A stretch of DNA of 64,000 bases, from NCBI RefSeq assembly GCF_900143625.1, contig NZ_FRFF01000049.1, positions 1 through 64,000 of the forward strand, given 5' to 3'. This document shows positions 40,450 through 48,947 of the stretch, piece by piece. Numbering within the stretch: position 1 is the first letter of the stretch; the number at the start of each line of letters is the position of its first letter. A program made the translations under genes and the position numbers. Under the pieces are notes generated by a model, which was given only the letters and a program-made list of their open reading frames with translations, was not told where the DNA came from and made no database searches. Origin of the DNA: Nocardiopsis sp. JB363 (GTDB taxonomy: Bacteria > Actinomycetota > Actinomycetes > Streptosporangiales > Streptosporangiaceae).

Positions 40450-41217
40450 TCAGGGCAGGGTGAGCACCACGGGCCCGTCCTCGGTGACGGCGACGGTGTG
40501 CTCGCAGTGGGCGGCGCGGGTGCCGTCGTCGCTGAGCACCGTCCATCCGTCGTCGGCGTGCGCGTAGCCGTCCGAACCCCCGCGCACCAGCATGGGCTCG
40601 ATGGCGATGGTCAGGCCCGGGCGCAGTTTCAGGCCCCGTCCGGGACGGGCGTCGTTGGGCACGTCGGGGGCCTCGTGCATGGTGCGGCCGATGCCGTGTC
40701 CACCGTGGTCGGCGGTGAGCCCGTAGCCGGCGGCGCGCGCGTCCCGGGCGATGGCGTGCCCGACGTCGCCCAGGAAGTCACCCGGCCGGGCCGCGGCGAC
40801 GCCTCGGGCCAGGGCGGCCTCCGTGTCCTCGATCAACGCCAAATCGGCGGGGTCGGCCGCACCCACCACGAAGCTGATCGCGGCGTCGGCGGACCATCCG
40901 CTCAGCCGCGCGCCACAGTCCACGCTCACCAGGTCGCCATCGACCAACCGCCGGGTGGAGGGGACGCCGTGGACGATCTCGTCGTTGACGCTCACGCAGG
41001 TCACCCCGGGGAAGGGCATCGGCGCCCAGGCCGGGTGGTAGCCGAGGAAGAGCGGATCGGCGCCGGCCTCGGCGATGACCTTCGCGGCGACACGGTCCAG
41101 GTCGGCGGTGGTGCGTCCGGGTGCGGCGGCCTCGCGGGCGGCCTCCAGCGCGCGGGCGACCACACGTCCGGCTTCGCGCATGAGGGCGATCTCGTCGGGG
41201 GTCTTCAGTTCGACCAT
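40450..41217 (-). CDS. map: Type I methionine aminopeptidase, short paralogue
   Basis: The 255-residue enzyme has VSVDCGARLSGWSADAAISF (Asp pair), DHGGHGIGRTMHEAPDV (His), IAIEPMLVRGG (Glu) and AAHCEHTVAVTEDG (Glu). It lacks the N-terminal extension of the 32693 copy. The second His of the canonical GHGIG...H motif is present. It is divergent from a small XRE regulator across 92 nt that holds the palindrome TATACCGGTATA, so its expression may be conditional, unlike the housekeeping copy. Confidence 0.93.
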   Translation of the reverse strand: MVELKTPDEIALMREAGRVVARALEAAREAAAPGRTTADLDRVAAKVIAEAGADPLFLGYHPAWAPMPFPGVTCVSVNDEIVHGVPSTRRLVDGDLVSVDCGARLSGWSADAAISFVVGAADPADLALIEDTEAALARGVAAARPGDFLGDVGHAIARDARAAGYGLTADHGGHGIGRTMHEAPDVPNDARPGRGLKLRPGLTIAIEPMLVRGGSDGYAHADDGWTVLSDDGTRAAHCEHTVAVTEDGPVVLTLP

Positions 41218-41245
41218 GGGTCGGCACGCCTTTCCATCGAATTTC

Positions 41246-41257
41246 TATACCGGTATA
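41246..41257. promoter_or_regulatory. Palindrome TATACCGGTATA between map paralogue and xre
   Basis: A perfect 12-bp palindrome lies in the divergent intergenic region, about 28 nt from the map paralogue start and 52 nt from the xre start. It suits a small HTH dimer and is the natural candidate for binding by the XRE protein at 41310. Confidence 0.6.
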
Positions 41258-41297
41258 ACTATGCCACACACCTCGGAGTCCCCGAAGACCTCCGGGT

Positions 41298-41303
41298 TAG
41301 ACT
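41298..41303 (+). promoter_or_regulatory. -10 box TAGACT of the xre gene, probable leaderless transcript
   Basis: TAGACT, 6 nt, ATG at 41310. No Shine-Dalgarno is seen ahead of the ATG. Confidence 0.5.
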
Positions 41304-41309
41304 CGCCCC

Positions 41310-41603
41310 ATGGTTCGTGAACCGCTGACCGAAGAGCAGATCGAGCGAGGCCGTGTCCTGGGCGCCATGCTGCGGGCGGCCCGGGCGCAGCGCACCATGG
41401 TGGACGTCGCCCGCCATGCCGGGATCTCCGTGGAGACCCTGCGCAAGATCGAGGGCGGGCGCATCCCCACCCCCGCCTTCTTCACCGTCGCGGCCGTCGC
41501 CGCGACCCTGGACCTGTCCCTGGACGATCTCCTGCGGCGCACGGACGAGGCCGCAACCCCCGGTCCCTCCCCCACCGCCCCGCTGCGCGACATCGCCGTC
41601 TGA
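41310..41603 (+). CDS. Small XRE-family HTH regulator
   Basis: The 97-residue protein is almost entirely one HTH domain: LGAMLRAARAQRTMVDVARHAG, then ISVETLRKIEGGRIPTPAFFTVAAVAATLDLSLDDLL. The C-terminal tail is Pro-rich and probably unstructured. It is divergent from the second methionine aminopeptidase and ends 6 nt from the convergent pyruvyl-transferase-like gene. It likely binds TATACCGGTATA. The pairing of an XRE regulator with a map paralogue is a recurrent-looking but poorly explained arrangement. Confidence 0.9.
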   Translation: MVREPLTEEQIERGRVLGAMLRAARAQRTMVDVARHAGISVETLRKIEGGRIPTPAFFTVAAVAATLDLSLDDLLRRTDEAATPGPSPTAPLRDIAV

Positions 41604-41609
41604 AGACCC

Positions 41610-42518
41610 TCACCCCTGCCCGGTCCGCGACGACCCCCGGCCCAGTTCCGCCACCAGCCGGTCCGCCAGCGGCGAGACCGGCTCGGTCGCCCTGAGCGCG
41701 GCCTCCCGCACCCCTTCGGTCAGGCACCAGTCCCACCACCGGTCCAGGGAAGCGGCGTCCGGCTCCCGCCCGGGCCCCGGCACCGTCAGCACCGGCCAGT
41801 CCCAGGCCCTCCCCTGGGCCGCGACCTTCGCCCCTGCGACCACCGGGTCCACCGCCAGTGCGGGCACACCGTTGCGCAGGGCCAGAACGAGACCGTGCAG
41901 GCGGGTCGTCACCACCAGGTCGGTGCGGCGCACCAAGGCGTCGAACTGGGCGGGGTCGGCGCAGTGTTCCCAGTCCGTGCTGTCGAGCCTGGTGTCCAGG
42001 GGCAGGCGAGCGCAGTCCTTGGTGACCAACCACCCGCCGAGGGCCCCGTGGATCCGCTCGTGAGCTCCGCTCGCGCCGTATTCGGGCTGCCCCGGCGCGG
42101 CGCACACCCCGACCACCGGAAGCGGACGCCCCGGCGGCGCCCCGTGCGCCAGGTCGCGCTGGGATGGCGACCCCGTCCCGTCCCGGGGCAGGACCGCGTG
42201 GAACCCCAGGTACGCGGGGTCCTGGGGGCCCACCACGGAGACCCCCACGGCCACTCGTCGGCAGTGGGGAAAGCGCCGATGCAGCTCACGTGGCTGTTCG
42301 CCGCCGAGCGGCCCGCAGACGAAGACCAGATCGGAGTAGTCACGGCCCTGCGCTTCGTCCAGGTCGAGTCCTTCGGGCCTGAAGACGGGGCTCCACGCCA
42401 CATCGTGGGCTATTCCGGCCGACCGCAGCGCCGCGCACACCGTCTCGGCCGCGCCGACGTCGCCCGCCGTGGCCTCCCCGTGCAGGAAGGAGAACCAGCC
42501 CGTCACCAGCACACGCAC
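41610..42518 (-). CDS. Polysaccharide pyruvyl transferase family protein
   Basis: The 302-residue protein begins MRVLVTGWFSFLHGEATAGDV. The family signature VVTTRLHGLVLALRNGVPALAVDPVVAGAKV lies about residue 215. Such proteins (CsaB/WcaK type) add pyruvate ketals to cell-surface sugars or resemble glycosyltransferases. GTG 42518 has GGAGGGG 7 nt upstream; the longer open frame (to 42680) is not supported. No polysaccharide gene is adjacent, so the acceptor is unknown. Confidence 0.85.
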   Translation of the reverse strand: MRVLVTGWFSFLHGEATAGDVGAAETVCAALRSAGIAHDVAWSPVFRPEGLDLDEAQGRDYSDLVFVCGPLGGEQPRELHRRFPHCRRVAVGVSVVGPQDPAYLGFHAVLPRDGTGSPSQRDLAHGAPPGRPLPVVGVCAAPGQPEYGASGAHERIHGALGGWLVTKDCARLPLDTRLDSTDWEHCADPAQFDALVRRTDLVVTTRLHGLVLALRNGVPALAVDPVVAGAKVAAQGRAWDWPVLTVPGPGREPDAASLDRWWDWCLTEGVREAALRATEPVSPLADRLVAELGRGSSRTGQG

Positions 42519-42769
42519 GGCTGTCCCCTCCCCCGCTTCGATCGTCGCTCCATGGCCCTCCCCCGTCCCACACGTTCCCTCACCGCCCGTGGTGGGCGGA
42601 TGATTTCCGGATCCGAGAAGCCGCAAACAGGACATCGGAAACACTCGACGACCTACTACCTTGGGATTCATCGCACCCACGTCCGGGCGTGTTCGGTCCG
42701 CCGGTCTCCGTGCCGGTGGTAGTCACGTGGGGACGCGGGTGCGCGTCGACGAAGACACAGGGGGAGCAG

Positions 42770-44743
42770 ATGAGCGAACAGGCACCGCTGAAACCGAACG
42801 AAGCCGAACTGCGCGGCCTGTTGGACGGACGCTGGGCCAACGTGCGCGAGAAGGCCCGGGACGTCATCCAGGGCGAGGAGTTCGCCCCGGTGCACGGCCT
42901 GTCCATGGAGGAACACCGCGCCCGGACCCTCAAGCAGCTCCTGGCGCTGGCCGGGACCGGCATGCCCTCCTACGGTTTCCCGAAGTCCGTCGGTGGAACC
43001 GACGACATCGGCGCCTCCGTGGTCGCGTTCGAGATGCTCGTCGCCGACATGTCCCTCATGGTCAAGATGGGTGTGCAGTTCGGGCTGTTCGGTGGGGCGA
43101 TCAGTGCCCTGGGCACCGACGATCACCACCGGCGCTACCTGCCGGGCGTCATGAGCGTGGAACTGCCCGGCTGTTTCGCGATGACCGAGACCGGTCACGG
43201 TTCCGACGTGCAGCGGTTGGGCACCACCGCCACCTACGATCCGGCCACCGAGGAGTTCGTGGTCCACACGCCCGACGAGTCGGCGCGCAAGGACTACATC
43301 GGCAACGCCGCCAGGGACGGACGCATGGCCGTGGTCTTCGCCCAGCTGCGCACACCCGGCCCGGACGGTCCCGTCGAGCACGGGGTGCACGCCCTGATGG
43401 TGCCGATCCGCGACGAGAAGGGCGACCCGCTGCCCGGAATCACCGTCGAGGACTGCGGCCCCAAGGCGGGCCTCAACGGGGTCGACAACGGCCGGCTGTG
43501 GTTCGACCAGGTGCGGGTGCCGCGCACCGACCTGCTCAACCGGTACGGCGACGTCGCCGCGGACGGCACCTACTCCAGCCCGATCGAGAGCCCCAACCGT
43601 CGGTTCTTCACCATGTTGGGCACCCTCATCCGTGGTCGGATCAGCGTGGCCGGGGGCGCCGGCACCGCCACCAAGGCGGCGCTGGCCATCGCGATCCGCT
43701 ACTCCGACACCCGCCGCCAGTTCACCCGCCCCGCCACCGAGGACCGCCCCGAGCAGGAGGTGAAGATCCTCGACTACCTGGCGCAACAGCGCAAGCTGCT
43801 GCCGGCGCTGGCCCGCACCTACGCCCTGCACTTCGCCCAGGAGGAGCTGGTCACCCGACTGCACGAGCTCTCCCGCGACACCGAACGCGACGAGCACGCC
43901 CAGCGGGAACTGGAGTCGCGCGCGGCCGGTCTGAAGGCGATCTCGACCTGGCACGCCACCGCGACCATCCAGACCGCCCGCGAGGCGTGCGGTGGTTCGG
44001 GATACATGGAAGCGAACCGGATCCCGCAGCTCAAGGCGGACTCGGACATCTTCACCACCTTCGAGGGCGACAACACGGTCCTGTTGCAGCAGCTCGCCAA
44101 GGCGATGCTGACCAACTTCCAGGACAACTTCGGCGACCTGGACCACCTGGGGCTGGCCCGGTTCATGGCGGGCAAGGTGTTCGAGAACGTCATCGAGCGC
44201 ACCGCCGCGATCCCGCTGATCGAACGGCTCATCGCCGCCGCCCCGGGCCGTAGCGACGAGGCGGGACTGTACAACCGGGGCTGGCACCTGGAACTGTTCG
44301 AGGACCGGGAGAAGCACGTCCTCGAGAGCCTGGCCGCGCGTCTGCGCCGGTCCCGCAAGGACGGCAGCGACGCCTTCGACGTGTTCAACCAGGCCCAGGA
44401 CCACGTTCTGGAGGCCGCGCGGGCGCACATGGACCGGGTGGTCCTGGAGGCGTTCGTGGCCGCCATCGACCGTTGCGGCGACAAGTCCACCGCCAAGCTC
44501 CTCAACCGGGTGTGCGACCTGTACGTGCTGTCGGTGATCGAGGACAACAACGGCTGGTTCCTGGAGCACGAGCGGCTCTCCACCGCGCGTTCCAAGGCGA
44601 TCACCGCGGCCGTCAACGACCTGTGCCAGGGGCTGCGGCCCTACGCGGTCCAGCTGGTGGACGCGTTCGGTCTGCGCGACGAGTGGCTGGGCGCCCCGAT
44701 CGCCCTGGGCGCCGAGCACCGCCGTCAGGGGGACCAGGACTGA
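42770..44743 (+). CDS. Acyl-CoA oxidase-like acyl-CoA dehydrogenase
   Basis: The 657-residue flavoprotein is longer than a normal acyl-CoA dehydrogenase (about 380-400). The N-terminal and middle domains show GCFAMTETGHGSDVQRLGTTATYD (FAD/substrate loop) and LIRGRISVAGGAGTATKAAL. The second half carries the ACOX-type region with REACGGSGYMEANRIPQLKADSD and IFTTFEGDNTVLLQQLAKAML, where the Glu in FEGDNT is the expected catalytic base. Acyl-CoA oxidases pass electrons to O2 in beta-oxidation. It has GGGGGAG upstream of the ATG. It is monocistronic, with a terminator before the MFS gene. Confidence 0.92.
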   Translation: MSEQAPLKPNEAELRGLLDGRWANVREKARDVIQGEEFAPVHGLSMEEHRARTLKQLLALAGTGMPSYGFPKSVGGTDDIGASVVAFEMLVADMSLMVKMGVQFGLFGGAISALGTDDHHRRYLPGVMSVELPGCFAMTETGHGSDVQRLGTTATYDPATEEFVVHTPDESARKDYIGNAARDGRMAVVFAQLRTPGPDGPVEHGVHALMVPIRDEKGDPLPGITVEDCGPKAGLNGVDNGRLWFDQVRVPRTDLLNRYGDVAADGTYSSPIESPNRRFFTMLGTLIRGRISVAGGAGTATKAALAIAIRYSDTRRQFTRPATEDRPEQEVKILDYLAQQRKLLPALARTYALHFAQEELVTRLHELSRDTERDEHAQRELESRAAGLKAISTWHATATIQTAREACGGSGYMEANRIPQLKADSDIFTTFEGDNTVLLQQLAKAMLTNFQDNFGDLDHLGLARFMAGKVFENVIERTAAIPLIERLIAAAPGRSDEAGLYNRGWHLELFEDREKHVLESLAARLRRSRKDGSDAFDVFNQAQDHVLEAARAHMDRVVLEAFVAAIDRCGDKSTAKLLNRVCDLYVLSVIEDNNGWFLEHERLSTARSKAITAAVNDLCQGLRPYAVQLVDAFGLRDEWLGAPIALGAEHRRQGDQD

Positions 44744-44773
44744 CCCGCGCCGGACTCCCCGGCACGAACGCAC

Positions 44774-44820
44774 GGGCGTCCCATGACTCCAGGTCGAGAC
44801 CTGGTGGCCGTGGGGCGCCC
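44774..44820 (+). terminator. Terminator after the acyl-CoA oxidase gene
   Basis: A perfect inner stem CCAGGTC/GACCTGG (44789-44804) sits inside outer arms GGGCGTCCCA and TGGGGCGCCC (one G-U). It lies 30 nt after the stop. Confidence 0.6.
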
Positions 44821-44856
44821 GCCTCGTCTCTCCTCTTCCCCCGGATCGTCCATCGA

Positions 44857-44883
44857 CCTAACATGAATCACCTTCATGTTAGG
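44857..44883. promoter_or_regulatory. Palindromic operator upstream of the MFS gene
   Basis: CCTAACATGA and TCATGTTAGG form a perfect 10-bp inverted repeat with a 7-nt spacer, ending 10 nt before the GTG start at 44894. The first in-frame ATG (44876) lies inside the right arm, which argues for the GTG. The cognate repressor is not adjacent. Confidence 0.65.
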
Positions 44884-44893
44884 CAGGTCACAC

Positions 44894-46186
44894 GTGCGCA
44901 CACCCCCCGCGCCCTCATCCCCCTCCTCGCCCGGGCAGCCCGTCCCCGCGGCCTTCGCCGAGCCCACCCGCCCCGTCCGAGCCCTGTGGGTGGCCGGGAT
45001 CAGCCTGGCCAACCTCGGCATGTGGATGGCGTTCTTCGGTCCCCTCCAGGTGCTGTTGCCCGAACAGATCGACCGGATCGTCCCCACCGACAAGGAGACA
45101 GTCCTGGCGTGGGTGACCGGGGTGGGCGCCGCCATGGCCCTCATCGCCACACCTGTGGCCGGCGCCCTGTCGGACCGCACCACGGGCCGGTTGGGGCGCC
45201 GACGCCCCTGGGTGCTGGCCGGTGCGACGCTCGGCGGCGCGGGGTTGGTGGTGCTCGGCACCCAGGACACCGTCTGGGGCGTCCTTGTGGGCTGGTCCTT
45301 CGTGCAGACCGCGCTGTCCTGTCTGAACGCCACCCTGCTCGCCGCGGTCCCCGACCACGTGCCCCGAAGCCAGCGCGGGGCGGTCTCCGGGTGGATCGGC
45401 ATCCCCCAGTCCGCCGGTGTGGTCGCCGCCGTGGTGCTGGTGACCATGGTGGTCACCGAGATCGCTCCCGGCTACACGCTCATCGGGGTGCTCACCCTGG
45501 GACTCGCCCTGCCGTTCGCGCTGCTCGCACCGGATCCGCCACTGCCACGCGCGGCACGCCCGCCCTGGCGTGGCCTGCTGCGCGGGCTGTGGGTCTCGCC
45601 CCGCCGGTACCCGGACTTCGGGTGGGCGTTCCTCACCCGGTTCCTCATCGGTACCGGCAACGCCATGTTCATCCTGTACCTGCTGTACTTCCTGCGCGAC
45701 GCCGTGGGCTACGAGGAACTCTTCCCCGGGTCGGACGCCACCGACGGTCTGTTGACGCTGATCCTGGTGTACACGGCGGCGGTGGTGGCCACCACCGTGG
45801 TGGCGGGCCTGATCTCCGACCGGATCGGCCGACGACGCGTCATGGTCGCCTTCGCGGGCGTGGTGATGGGCGTACCGGCGTTCATGGTGGCCCTCTCCCC
45901 CACCTGGCCGACCCTGTTGGTGTGCGCGGTGGTGCTGGGCGTGGGCTTCGGGGTGTTCCTGTCGGTGGACAACGCCCTGGTCACCGAGGTGTTGCCGAGC
46001 GCCGAGGGGCGTGCCAAGGACCTGGGGATCGTCAACATCGCCAGTTCCGGCCCGCAGGTGATCGCCCCGGCGCTCGCCGGCCCGATCGTGGTGCACCTGG
46101 GCGGCTACCCGGTGCTGTACACCGTGTGCGGCCTGGTCTCCCTGCTCGGCGCCGTCGTCGTATGGAAGATCAAGGGCGTGCGCTGA
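44894..46186 (+). CDS. MFS transporter
   Basis: The 430-residue protein has 12 predicted membrane helices. The N-terminal tail of about 30 residues is Pro/Ser-rich. GALSDRTTGRLGRRRPWVL is an MFS motif A of the glycoside-pentoside-hexuronide or sugar-like type, and GLISDRIGRRRVM is its repeat in the second half. The end is in the membrane (VVWKIKGVR). Substrate unknown. GTG 44894 with GCAGG upstream is preferred to the ATG at 44876 because the latter lies in the operator palindrome. Confidence 0.88.
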   Translation: MRTPPAPSSPSSPGQPVPAAFAEPTRPVRALWVAGISLANLGMWMAFFGPLQVLLPEQIDRIVPTDKETVLAWVTGVGAAMALIATPVAGALSDRTTGRLGRRRPWVLAGATLGGAGLVVLGTQDTVWGVLVGWSFVQTALSCLNATLLAAVPDHVPRSQRGAVSGWIGIPQSAGVVAAVVLVTMVVTEIAPGYTLIGVLTLGLALPFALLAPDPPLPRAARPPWRGLLRGLWVSPRRYPDFGWAFLTRFLIGTGNAMFILYLLYFLRDAVGYEELFPGSDATDGLLTLILVYTAAVVATTVVAGLISDRIGRRRVMVAFAGVVMGVPAFMVALSPTWPTLLVCAVVLGVGFGVFLSVDNALVTEVLPSAEGRAKDLGIVNIASSGPQVIAPALAGPIVVHLGGYPVLYTVCGLVSLLGAVVVWKIKGVR

Positions 46187-46192
46187 CCCGTC

Positions 46193-46219
46193 CCGGCCGC
46201 CCCCGGCGCGGGCGGCCGG
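46193..46219. terminator. Bidirectional terminator between MFS and the 46233 gene
   Basis: CCGGCCGCCC and GGGCGGCCGG pair perfectly over 10 bp with a 7-nt loop, between two convergent genes. Confidence 0.65.
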
Positions 46220-46232
46220 TCGGGCAAGCGGA

Positions 46233-46418
46233 TCAGCGGGCCCAGCGCAGGCAGAGGTAGGTGATGACGAAGAACAGTCCTCCGAACAACACCCCGTAGG
46301 CCGATGCCTGGAGCCAGGTGTCGCCCATCAGGGCGCGCAGCGGGACCAGGACGACGGCGGAGATCATCGCCGGGCCGGCCGCGTTCAGCAGCGGCCGACG
46401 GGTGAGTTCGGGGGACAT
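46233..46418 (-). CDS. Small two-helix membrane protein
   Basis: The 61-residue protein has two hydrophobic segments (about residues 13-28 and 38-57) and a basic end (CLRWAR). The start MSPELTRRPLLN has GGAGCTGC upstream. It lies 22 nt behind the 46441 gene on the same strand, so the two are probably one operon. It resembles many small actinobacterial membrane proteins of unknown role. Confidence 0.7.
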   Translation of the reverse strand: MSPELTRRPLLNAAGPAMISAVVLVPLRALMGDTWLQASAYGVLFGGLFFVITYLCLRWAR

Positions 46419-46440
46419 ATGCAGCTCCTTCGCGCCGGCT

Positions 46441-47010
46441 TCAATCGGTGACCGCGTCCATCGAACCGGTGTCGGAGCGGGTCATCCCGGCGACCTCCTC
46501 GCCGCGCTGACGGGCCGGTTCCCACCACCACCAGTGCGTCCGGGGCACCCAGACGGGGATCTCCTCGACACTGGTCGGCGCGGCCTCGGCGGCCACCGCC
46601 TCCAGGGCGTCGTCGATACGTGGGATGGACTCCAGGTCGCCCGGGCGCATGCAACGTTCCCACGGCACGAACTCGTCACCGAGGATCTGGAGCATGGAAC
46701 GGCGCCAGCACGCCGGACGGTAGCCCTCGTGCCTGCCGTGGTCGGCCGCGGTCTGGGTCCGCACCACGTACAGGCCCATCCGATCGGGGTTGCTACCGCC
46801 GGCCAGGAGTTCGGCGAGGGTGGCGACGAGGTTCTGGCCGCCCGGGGACTGTCGTTCGGCCTGGTCGGTGGCCCGATACAGGTCGAAGAGCCGGGCGAAG
46901 GCCGTGTCCATCAGGGCGTCCCGGTCCCGGCGCCGCGCGGCGCTCTCCGCGAACGCGTCCACCACGCGCTTGGCCAGGCCGGGGAGGTCCCTGCCCGTAT
47001 CCGCACCCAC
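46441..47010 (-). CDS. Hypothetical protein
   Basis: The product has 189 residues from GTG 47010 (AAGGCGGTG upstream). The N-terminal half is helical and charged (LAKRVVDAFAESAARRRDRDALMDTAF). The C-terminal half has a Trp-rich patch (WVPRTHWWWWEPARQRGEEVAGM) and two Cys residues. No signal peptide or membrane segment is seen. It precedes the small membrane protein gene and follows a terminator behind the TetR gene. No family is recognised. Confidence 0.7.
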   Translation of the reverse strand: MGADTGRDLPGLAKRVVDAFAESAARRRDRDALMDTAFARLFDLYRATDQAERQSPGGQNLVATLAELLAGGSNPDRMGLYVVRTQTAADHGRHEGYRPACWRRSMLQILGDEFVPWERCMRPGDLESIPRIDDALEAVAAEAAPTSVEEIPVWVPRTHWWWWEPARQRGEEVAGMTRSDTGSMDAVTD

Positions 47011-47052
47011 CGATACACCGCCTTGTCCATAGAACCCGTCGTGGTGTCACCG

Positions 47053-47074
47053 GGGCCGGGGCGAGGCCCGGCCC
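47053..47074 (-). terminator. Terminator behind the atu-like operon
   Basis: GGGCCGGG (47053-47060) and CCCGGCCC (47067-47074) form an 8-bp stem with a 6-nt loop, about 45 nt after the TetR stop. It ends the minus-strand operon that starts at 54433. Confidence 0.55.
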
Positions 47075-47117
47075 GAGTCCTGATCATAATCCCGGCGAAG
47101 CCGGAGCAGGTAGGAGG

Positions 47118-47753
47118 TTACCGCCTGGTATCCGGCTCGGGGACATTCTCACCGCGCAGGGCGTGTTCGAGCATGCGGGCCCACTGGCCGACGACGCGGC
47201 GACGTCGTGCCCGGTCATCGGTGAGGAGGTTGGCCAGCCCCAGTCCTCGGGCCAGGTCCAAGGTGGCCTGAACCGCCTCCCGGGTGCCGGGAACCGACTC
47301 GTCGGCGTCGAGCAGGTCCACCACCGCGTGGTGCAACTCCCGCCCCACCTGTTCCTCCAGGGGGATGAGCTGGGCGCTCAGGGCCGGCTCGCCGGCGGCG
47401 GCGGCCCACAGCTGGAGGGCGGCGTCGAAGTCGGGGCCGCTGAAGGCGTCCACCACCATCTGCACCACGGCCTCGGTGCGCCCCGGCCCCGCCGGGACGG
47501 ACGCCACCCGGCGGCGCAGGTCAGCGCCACGGCTGTCCACCATGTGCCGCAGTGCCGCCAGCAGCAGTTCCTCCCTCGTCGGGAAGTGGTGCTGGGCGGC
47601 GCCGCGGGAGACCCCGGCGCGTTCGGCGACGGCGCTCACCGTGGCGCCGGCCACCCCGCGTTCGGCCAGGCGGGCGACGGCCGCGTCCAGTAACCGGGCC
47701 CGGGTGAGCCGGCTGCGTTCCTGTCTCGGCTCCCGGTCGGATGCCGTCTCCAC
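47118..47753 (-). CDS. TetR-family regulator of the atu-like operon
   Basis: The 211-residue protein has an HTH at residues 18-62 (RARLLDAAVARLAERGVAGATVSAVAERAGVSRGAAQHHFP). The helical C-terminal domain has several Leu-rich helices that probably bind an acyl-CoA. It is the last gene of a five-gene minus-strand operon, 21 nt behind the acyl-CoA dehydrogenase. Its likely operator is the AAACAA...TTGTTT dyad before the first gene (54464-54485). Regulation by the pathway's acyl-CoA is inference. Confidence 0.9.
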   Translation of the reverse strand: METASDREPRQERSRLTRARLLDAAVARLAERGVAGATVSAVAERAGVSRGAAQHHFPTREELLLAALRHMVDSRGADLRRRVASVPAGPGRTEAVVQMVVDAFSGPDFDAALQLWAAAAGEPALSAQLIPLEEQVGRELHHAVVDLLDADESVPGTREAVQATLDLARGLGLANLLTDDRARRRRVVGQWARMLEHALRGENVPEPDTRR

Positions 47754-47774
47754 TCGCGCCTCTTCCCTTGGACG

Positions 47775-48947
47775 TCAGTACGACTTGGGCAACCCCAGGG
47801 ACTGCTGGGCCACGTAGTTGAGGATCATCTCCCGGCTGACCGGGGCGATCCGGGCCAGTCGGGAGGCGGCGATCATCGACCCCAACCCGTACTCGCTCGC
47901 CAGCCCGTTGCCGCCCAGGGTCTGCACGGCCTGGTCGACCGAACGCACGCACGCCTCGGCGGCGGCGTACTTGGCCATGTTGGCCGCCTCCCCCGCTCCC
48001 GCGTCGTCGCCGGAATCGTAGCGGAGCGCGGCGTATCGGGTCATCAGTCGCGCCTGCTCCATCTCGATCTTGACCTGGGCCAGCGGGTGGGCCAGCCCCT
48101 GGTGGGCGCCGATGGGCCGGTCCCGCCACACCACGCGTTCCTTGGCGTAGGCGACCGCCTTGTCGAGCGCGTAGCGCGCGGTGCCGGTGGAGAACGCGGC
48201 CGCCATGATGCGTTCGGGGTTGAGTCCGGCGAACAGTTGGAGGAGCCCCGCCTCGGGGTCGCCGACCAGGGCGTCGGCGGGGAGGCGGACGTCGTCCATG
48301 AACAGTTGGAACTGGTGGTCGGGGCTGACGATGTCCATCTCGATCCGCCGGGCCTCGAAACCGGGCGCCGCGGTGGGGACCACGAACAGGGCGGCGGACA
48401 GGCCGCCGGTGTCGGCGTTCTCGATGCGGGCGACCACGAGTACGGCGTCGGCGACGTCGACCCCGGAGATGAAGGTCTTGCGGCCGTTGAGCACCCATTC
48501 GTCACCGTCGCGCCGGGCGGTGGTGGTGATGCGGTGGGAGTTGGAACCGGCGTCGGGTTCGGTGATGGCGAAGGCCATGATGGTCTCGCCGCTCGCCAAC
48601 CCGGGCAGCCAGTGTTGTCGCTGCTCCGGCGTGCCGAAGCGGGACAGGACGGTGCCGCAGATGGCCGGGGAGACCACCATCATCAGGGTGGGACACCCGG
48701 CGGCTCCGAACTCCTCCAGGACGGCGGCCAGGTCGCCGATGCCGCCACCGCCACCGCCGTACTCCTCGGGGATGTTGACGCCCAGGTAGCCGAGTTCGCC
48801 CGCCTCCTTCCACAGTTCGCTCAGGTAGGCGCCCTCCTTGGCCTTGGCCCGCGTGTACTCGTGGCCGTAGCGGGAGGCGAGGGCCGCGACGGCGGCCCGC
48901 AGTTCGACGCGTTCGGACGGTTCTTCGAAGGTCATGGCACCGGTCAC
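47775..48947 (-). CDS. Acyl-CoA dehydrogenase of the atu-like operon
   Basis: The 390-residue flavoenzyme is of normal family length. It shows MAFAITEPDAGSNSHRITTTARRDGDEWVLNGRKTFISG (the FAD loop), ARLMTRYAALRYDSG and a C-terminal VQTLGGNGLASEYGLGSMIAASRLARIAPVSREMILNYVAQQS. The usual catalytic Glu of the isovaleryl or straight-chain types is not evident from sequence alone. The GTG start overlaps the previous stop (GTGA) by 4 nt. In the operon it would desaturate the branched acyl-CoA before or after carboxylation. Confidence 0.92.
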   Translation of the reverse strand: MTGAMTFEEPSERVELRAAVAALASRYGHEYTRAKAKEGAYLSELWKEAGELGYLGVNIPEEYGGGGGGIGDLAAVLEEFGAAGCPTLMMVVSPAICGTVLSRFGTPEQRQHWLPGLASGETIMAFAITEPDAGSNSHRITTTARRDGDEWVLNGRKTFISGVDVADAVLVVARIENADTGGLSAALFVVPTAAPGFEARRIEMDIVSPDHQFQLFMDDVRLPADALVGDPEAGLLQLFAGLNPERIMAAAFSTGTARYALDKAVAYAKERVVWRDRPIGAHQGLAHPLAQVKIEMEQARLMTRYAALRYDSGDDAGAGEAANMAKYAAAEACVRSVDQAVQTLGGNGLASEYGLGSMIAASRLARIAPVSREMILNYVAQQSLGLPKSY

